Shown here: positions 7,296 through 10,046 of the stretch, one piece after another | Layout of the letters: each line of letters opens with the position of its first letter | How positions within the stretch are numbered: the first letter of the stretch is position 1 | Source: DASPJL01 sp035628645 | GTDB lineage: Bacteria > Bacteroidota > Bacteroidia > Cytophagales > Cyclobacteriaceae | Assembly (NCBI GenBank): GCA_035628645.1 | Contig: DASPJL010000189.1 | Coordinates: 1-10,046, forward strand | Length of the DNA stretch: 10,046 nt | Direction: 5' to 3' | Translations under genes and position numbers: made by a program | Notes under the pieces: model-generated | What the model was told of the DNA's origin: nothing | The model's database searches: none | Seen by the model: the letters and a program-made list of their open reading frames with translations, nothing else

Positions 7296-8648
7296 ATGAA
7301 AATATTTGTAAATAAATCATTAGTAACTTTTTTAACCTTTGCTTTCGCAATTTTGGTTCAAGTGTCTTACGCACAGGAAAGTACCATCAAAAAACTTGAG
7401 GTAAACGGGCTGAAAGTAATTTATAAACCTTCTGTGAAAGATCTGATCAGCGTAAGGTTGTTTATAGAAGGCGGAACAGCCAATTATCCTAAAGAAAAGG
7501 AAGGCATTGAAAACCTTTCCCTTCATACTGCTGTCGAGGGAGGGACCACCCATCTTGCCAAAATTCCTTTCAGTACGGAAGCAGAAAAAATCGGTACTGA
7601 ATTCAACGCTTCTGCATCTCATGATTTTGGAGTTATTGATATGGAATGTATAAAAATGTATTGGGACAAATCATGGGATCTATTTGCCGATATGGTACAA
7701 AATCCTGCATTTGATACCAATGAATTTTCATTAATTAAAGAAAAACTGATCACGCAGGCTCAACAGCAACAAGCTGATCCTGACACTTATCTGGATATTC
7801 TTGCCGCCGGAAATACTTTTAAAGGCGGTAATTATGCTAAAATTCCTTCCGGTACTCCTGAAAGTTTAAAGGAAATATCACTGGAAGAAGCCAAAAACTA
7901 TTACAATAAGATGCTGGGTAAAAAAAGCATCTTCCTGGTTGTGGTTGGGAATGTAACGGAGCAGGACCTTAGAGCAAAAATAAGCGCTACCCTTGCCAAA
8001 CTTCCGGAAGGAACGGCAGTGGTAAAAAGTCCTAGAAGTAAAGTAAATACACCGGAAGTCGTAATTGAGGACCGTGACATTGCTACCAATTACATCAGCG
8101 GAGTAATGCTTGCTCCGGCTGCGTTGGATAAAGAAAGTATCGCGATGCGGGTAGCCATTGCCATTTTGAGGGACCGTTTCTTCCTTGAATTAAGAACAAA
8201 CAGGGCGCTTTCCTATGCGCCTTCTGCTTATCATTTGGGAAATAGAATTGTAGATCCTTATAATGTGCTTTACATATCTACACTTGATCCGAAAACTTCC
8301 ATTCATGTGATGGTTGATGAAATCAATAAAATCAGGACCGATGGTTTTAGTCCTAAAGAGTTAAAAGATAAAAAACAGACTTTCCTCACTTATTATTTTT
8401 TGAATTTGGAAACCAACAGCGCTCAGTCGTTGGGAATAGGTACCCAAGAAATGGCGGGAGATTACAAACTTTTTGAAACACTTACCCAAAGAGTTAATAA
8501 CCTTTCATTGGAAGACTTAAACAAAGCTTTTAAAAAGTACTCTACAATGATAAGTTGGACCTATTTAGGAAAAAAAGATATGGTAGCAAATGAAGATTTT
8601 ATACAACCTTCATTGATTGGAGAGGAGAGTTTGAAGATGAAGAAATGA
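7296..8648 (+). CDS. Exported M16 family peptidase-like protein, non-catalytic partner
   Basis: 450 residues with a signal peptide (1-26, ending VSYA|Q). The fold is that of M16 peptidases, about 30-430. Where the zinc motif should lie, the sequence is GIENLSLHTAVEGGT (70-84): N73 and L76 replace the first His and the Glu, and only H77 remains, so no zinc site can form. The C-terminal half carries the substrate-binding pair R300 and Y307 in LRTNRALSY, which is incomplete in the upstream protein. Active-site and substrate-binding residues are therefore split between two chains, as in known heterodimeric M16B enzymes such as the Sphingomonas Sph2681/Sph2682 pair. The 26-bp spacing supports co-translation and partnership. 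Location is periplasmic. The gene ends in a Lys-rich tail (SLKMKK). Function without its partner is unlikely to be proteolytic. Confidence 0.94.
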   Translation: MKIFVNKSLVTFLTFAFAILVQVSYAQESTIKKLEVNGLKVIYKPSVKDLISVRLFIEGGTANYPKEKEGIENLSLHTAVEGGTTHLAKIPFSTEAEKIGTEFNASASHDFGVIDMECIKMYWDKSWDLFADMVQNPAFDTNEFSLIKEKLITQAQQQQADPDTYLDILAAGNTFKGGNYAKIPSGTPESLKEISLEEAKNYYNKMLGKKSIFLVVVGNVTEQDLRAKISATLAKLPEGTAVVKSPRSKVNTPEVVIEDRDIATNYISGVMLAPAALDKESIAMRVAIAILRDRFFLELRTNRALSYAPSAYHLGNRIVDPYNVLYISTLDPKTSIHVMVDEINKIRTDGFSPKELKDKKQTFLTYYFLNLETNSAQSLGIGTQEMAGDYKLFETLTQRVNNLSLEDLNKAFKKYSTMISWTYLGKKDMVANEDFIQPSLIGEESLKMKK

Positions 8649-8832
8649 AAAAGTAGGAAGGATAATAGAGGGATGATGGAAGTAGAAAGTGGAGATTTCT
8701 TCTCTTTTTATTTTAAGACATAAAAGTTAACCACGGAGTTAAATGAAGTTTGCACAGAGAAAACATTGGTTTAACTCTCGGTTTTCTTTGTATTTTTTCC
8801 TTTTTTCTCCGTGGTAAAATTTTAAAAATGCT
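8649..8832. other. Convergent intergenic region, 184 bp
   Basis: This gap lies between the ends of the M16 operon and the peroxiredoxin-like gene. The first 50 bases are purine-rich. A weak hairpin AGAAA (8684-8688) / TTTCT (8696-8700) is followed by CTTTTTATTTT and could end the M16 operon. The remainder is taken up by the long imperfect palindrome listed separately. No ORF is seen. Confidence 0.45.
8726..8818. repeat. Long imperfect palindrome with CACGGAG/CACAGAG units; candidate dispersed repeat or bidirectional terminator
   Basis: The outer arms are ACCACGGAG (8730-8738) and CTCCGTGGT (8807-8815), a perfect 9-bp match. The inner arms are ACAGAGAAAAC (8754-8764) and GTTTTCTTTGT (8781-8791), 11 bp with one G-U pair. 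A competing pairing exists between GAGTTAAA (8736-8743) and TTTAACTC (8770-8777), so the RNA could switch between folds. The left arm holds two similar units, CCACGGAG and GCACAGAG, 21 bp apart. I recall CACGGAG/CACAGAG-rich intergenic repeats from other environmental bacterial genomes, so this may be one copy of a family; that part is inference. Confidence 0.55.
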
Positions 8833-9402
8833 TTAAACCAATTCCAGAACTTCCTGCTCTTGAGCAAATGCTTTTATCTCTTTAAGTTCCATTCGCTCCA
8901 CCAACCTCTGTGCATAATGAAGCTTCTTAATTACCAGACCTTTGTCTAATAAAAATTCAGCAGGAATGGTATTTATCGACTCACCGTCAGCCATAAGATG
9001 AACAGGCAGTCCTTTAAACTTAGCTTTAATAACAGTTTGCACAAATGAAGAAATATGACTCACCGCAGATTTATAACCGGAACTTTCCAGTCCATAGGCA
9101 TTATACCACACTTTTTCCGGATCGGAAATTAGGGGTATGGGAGATACATCCTTATGAAAGGTGCTTCTTAAGATCACATTTTCTTTTGATTCAAAAAAGA
9201 AAATCATCTCAAGGCCCTTTGATTTAAGCTCTTCATGGACTTTTGTAAGGCTATGTACTCTTAGATTGCAAAATGGACAACCGGCATGTCTGAAGAAAGC
9301 GATCAATACTTTTTTATCTTTATAAGATTCAAGGTCGATCATTCTTCCAAATACATCTTTTAATCTAAAACTTGGGGCAATTACGTTTCTCTCAAGCGCC
9401 AT
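8833..9402 (-). CDS. Peroxiredoxin-like (AhpC/TSA, thioredoxin-fold) protein with CPFC motif
   Basis: 189 residues, with no signal peptide, so probably cytoplasmic. The N-terminus (VIAPSFRLKDVFGRMIDLES) matches the opening of redoxin domains, followed by the core strand KVLIAFFRHAGCPFCNLR. The active-site motif is C42-P-F-C45, so the redox pair is a thioredoxin-like CxxC and not the PxxxTxxC of typical peroxiredoxins. Later parts fit the fold: LISDPEKVWYNAYGLE (91-106) and PAEFLLDKGLVIKKLHY (147-163). The likely role is a thiol-dependent reductase or peroxidase of the broad peroxiredoxin-like family; substrate and electron donor are unknown. It stands alone, convergent to the M16 operon and divergent from the dehydrogenase. 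The start is chosen because MALERNVIAPSF is the expected family N-terminus; no Shine-Dalgarno sequence is clear. Confidence 0.88.
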   Translation of the reverse strand: MALERNVIAPSFRLKDVFGRMIDLESYKDKKVLIAFFRHAGCPFCNLRVHSLTKVHEELKSKGLEMIFFFESKENVILRSTFHKDVSPIPLISDPEKVWYNAYGLESSGYKSAVSHISSFVQTVIKAKFKGLPVHLMADGESINTIPAEFLLDKGLVIKKLHYAQRLVERMELKEIKAFAQEQEVLELV

Positions 9403-9654
9403 AATTTGATTTATTTTACTAACAATTTCCTGACAACTTTTTTACTAAATATTTTAATACAAAACCTACTTACGTCCTATACAAGAAAGGTGGTTTTTTT
9501 TCTTTGAAATTATTTCCTTTTGGTACATCTGTGAGATTATCCAAATAAAGGAACGTCTCTCTTATACTCATTGAGAGAATTTTTATTTTATTGATGCTAC
9601 AAACTTTTTAAAGTTTAAAATTGCGCATAAAAGGAAAATTATCTTCTACACAAT
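9403..9654. other. Divergent intergenic region, 252 bp
   Basis: This gap must hold promoters for the leftward peroxiredoxin-like gene and the rightward dehydrogenase. It is AT-rich with a T8 run near 9494. It contains the stem TCTCTC/GAGAGA (9556-9578) and the palindrome AAACTTT-TT-AAAGTTT (9601-9616), both in the leader of the dehydrogenase. I find no convincing promoter hexamers, no ORF and no RNA gene. Confidence 0.5.
9556..9586 (+). terminator. Small hairpin with T-rich tail in the dehydrogenase leader
   Basis: TCTCTC (9556-9561) pairs with GAGAGA (9573-9578) around an 11-nt loop, and ATTTTTATTTTATT follows directly. This is the shape of a weak intrinsic terminator or attenuator, 69-99 bp before the dehydrogenase start. 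The 6-bp stem is short, so it could be chance. Confidence 0.25.
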
Positions 9655-10046
9655 ATGTCATTAAAAACCGGTAAAACTGTTCTTATTCTGGGGGCAAATT
9701 CAGATGTTGCCAAAGAAGCAATAAAGCTATATGTAGACAAGGGATATCAAGTAATTGCTGCTTCGCGAAGCACCGAACAGATCGAAGCTTTTGCAGAAAA
9801 AAACATACCAAAAAAAGAAAACGTAGACATAAAATATTTCGATGCTGTGGCATTTGATACGCATAAGGAATTTTATAAAAACCTTTCTGTAAAACCACAT
9901 ATTGTGCTATATGCAGCAGGATTTCTTAAAAATAATGAAGAAGCGCTTTTGGACTGGAAAGGCGCTTATCAAATGATGAATGTACATTATTCCGGAGCAG
10001 TTTCAATCCTGAATCTGATTGCCACCGATCCTGAAAACAATAATCT
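9655..10046 (+). CDS. Short-chain dehydrogenase/reductase (SDR), N-terminal part
   Basis: About 130 residues are visible and the gene runs off the right edge. I translated it from the ATG at 9655, giving MSLKTGKTVLILGANSDVAK. The Rossmann nucleotide-binding loop appears as LGANSDVA (residues 12-19), a variant of the usual TGxxxGIG in which Ala replaces the last Gly. VIAASRS (33-39) is the second strand; an Arg after it often favours NADP(H). YFDAVAFD is the acidic strand-3 loop. LYAAGF corresponds to the NNAG motif. The later helix with MNVHYSGAVSILN fits the conserved N-V region before the catalytic Ser-Tyr-Lys, which lies outside the window. The protein is predicted to be a cytoplasmic NAD(P)-dependent oxidoreductase of unknown substrate. 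The only purine-rich stretch (AAGGAAAA) is about 18 nt upstream, too far for a normal ribosome site. Confidence 0.88.
   Translation, partial: MSLKTGKTVLILGANSDVAKEAIKLYVDKGYQVIAASRSTEQIEAFAEKNIPKKENVDIKYFDAVAFDTHKEFYKNLSVKPHIVLYAAGFLKNNEEALLDWKGAYQMMNVHYSGAVSILNLIATDPENNN

Noticed and set aside
7296..8648. Second M16 gene as a decayed pseudogene
   Set aside because: The frame is intact over the full family length with a good signal peptide and a conserved R/Y motif; loss of the zinc motif is typical of the partner subunit.
8726..8818. CRISPR-like repeat array
   Set aside because: There are only two short similar units per arm, in inverted arrangement, without equal-length spacers or cas genes.

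Overview
The window looks like chromosomal DNA from a Bacteroidota bacterium, most likely a Cytophagales-type gliding or polymer-degrading organism. The reasons are low GC content, start sites mostly without a Shine-Dalgarno sequence, many secreted proteins, and a large exported enzyme ending in a type IX secretion (T9SS) C-terminal sorting domain. The lineage call is inference, because the window has no rRNA or other phylogenetic marker.

Layout. (1) 1-1532, minus strand: a GNAT acetyltransferase / carbon-nitrogen hydrolase fusion whose C-terminus runs off the left edge. (2) 1533-1886: divergent intergenic region with a few short repeats. (3) 1887-4835, plus strand: a 982-residue secreted modular esterase with, in order, a catalytic domain, two Ig-like segments, FN3, a beta/gamma-crystallin, a ricin-type lectin, CBM6 and a T9SS sorting domain. 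(4) 4836-4991: convergent gap with two terminator-like hairpins. (5) 4992-5693, minus strand: an exported cyclophilin-type peptidyl-prolyl isomerase. (6) 5899-8648, plus strand: a two-gene operon of exported M16 zinc-peptidase-like proteins, one with the metal site and one without. (7) 8649-8832: convergent gap with a long imperfect palindrome built from CACGGAG/CACAGAG units. (8) 8833-9402, minus strand: a peroxiredoxin-like protein with a CPFC motif. (9) 9403-9654: divergent gap. (10) 9655 to the right edge, plus strand: the N-terminal part of a short-chain dehydrogenase.

How the genes fit together. Four of the seven genes encode exported proteins. The modular esterase probably acts outside the cell or on its surface on esterified plant or microbial polysaccharide. 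The cyclophilin and the M16 pair would act in the periplasm on folding and turnover of peptides. The other three genes look cytoplasmic and functionally independent. Apart from the M16 pair, nothing in the layout points to a shared pathway.

I found no CRISPR array, RNA gene, insertion sequence, phage gene or defence system. The window is mostly ordinary. The most notable items are the domain architecture of the 982-residue protein, the complementary loss of motifs between the two M16 proteins, and the structured repeat at 8726-8818.
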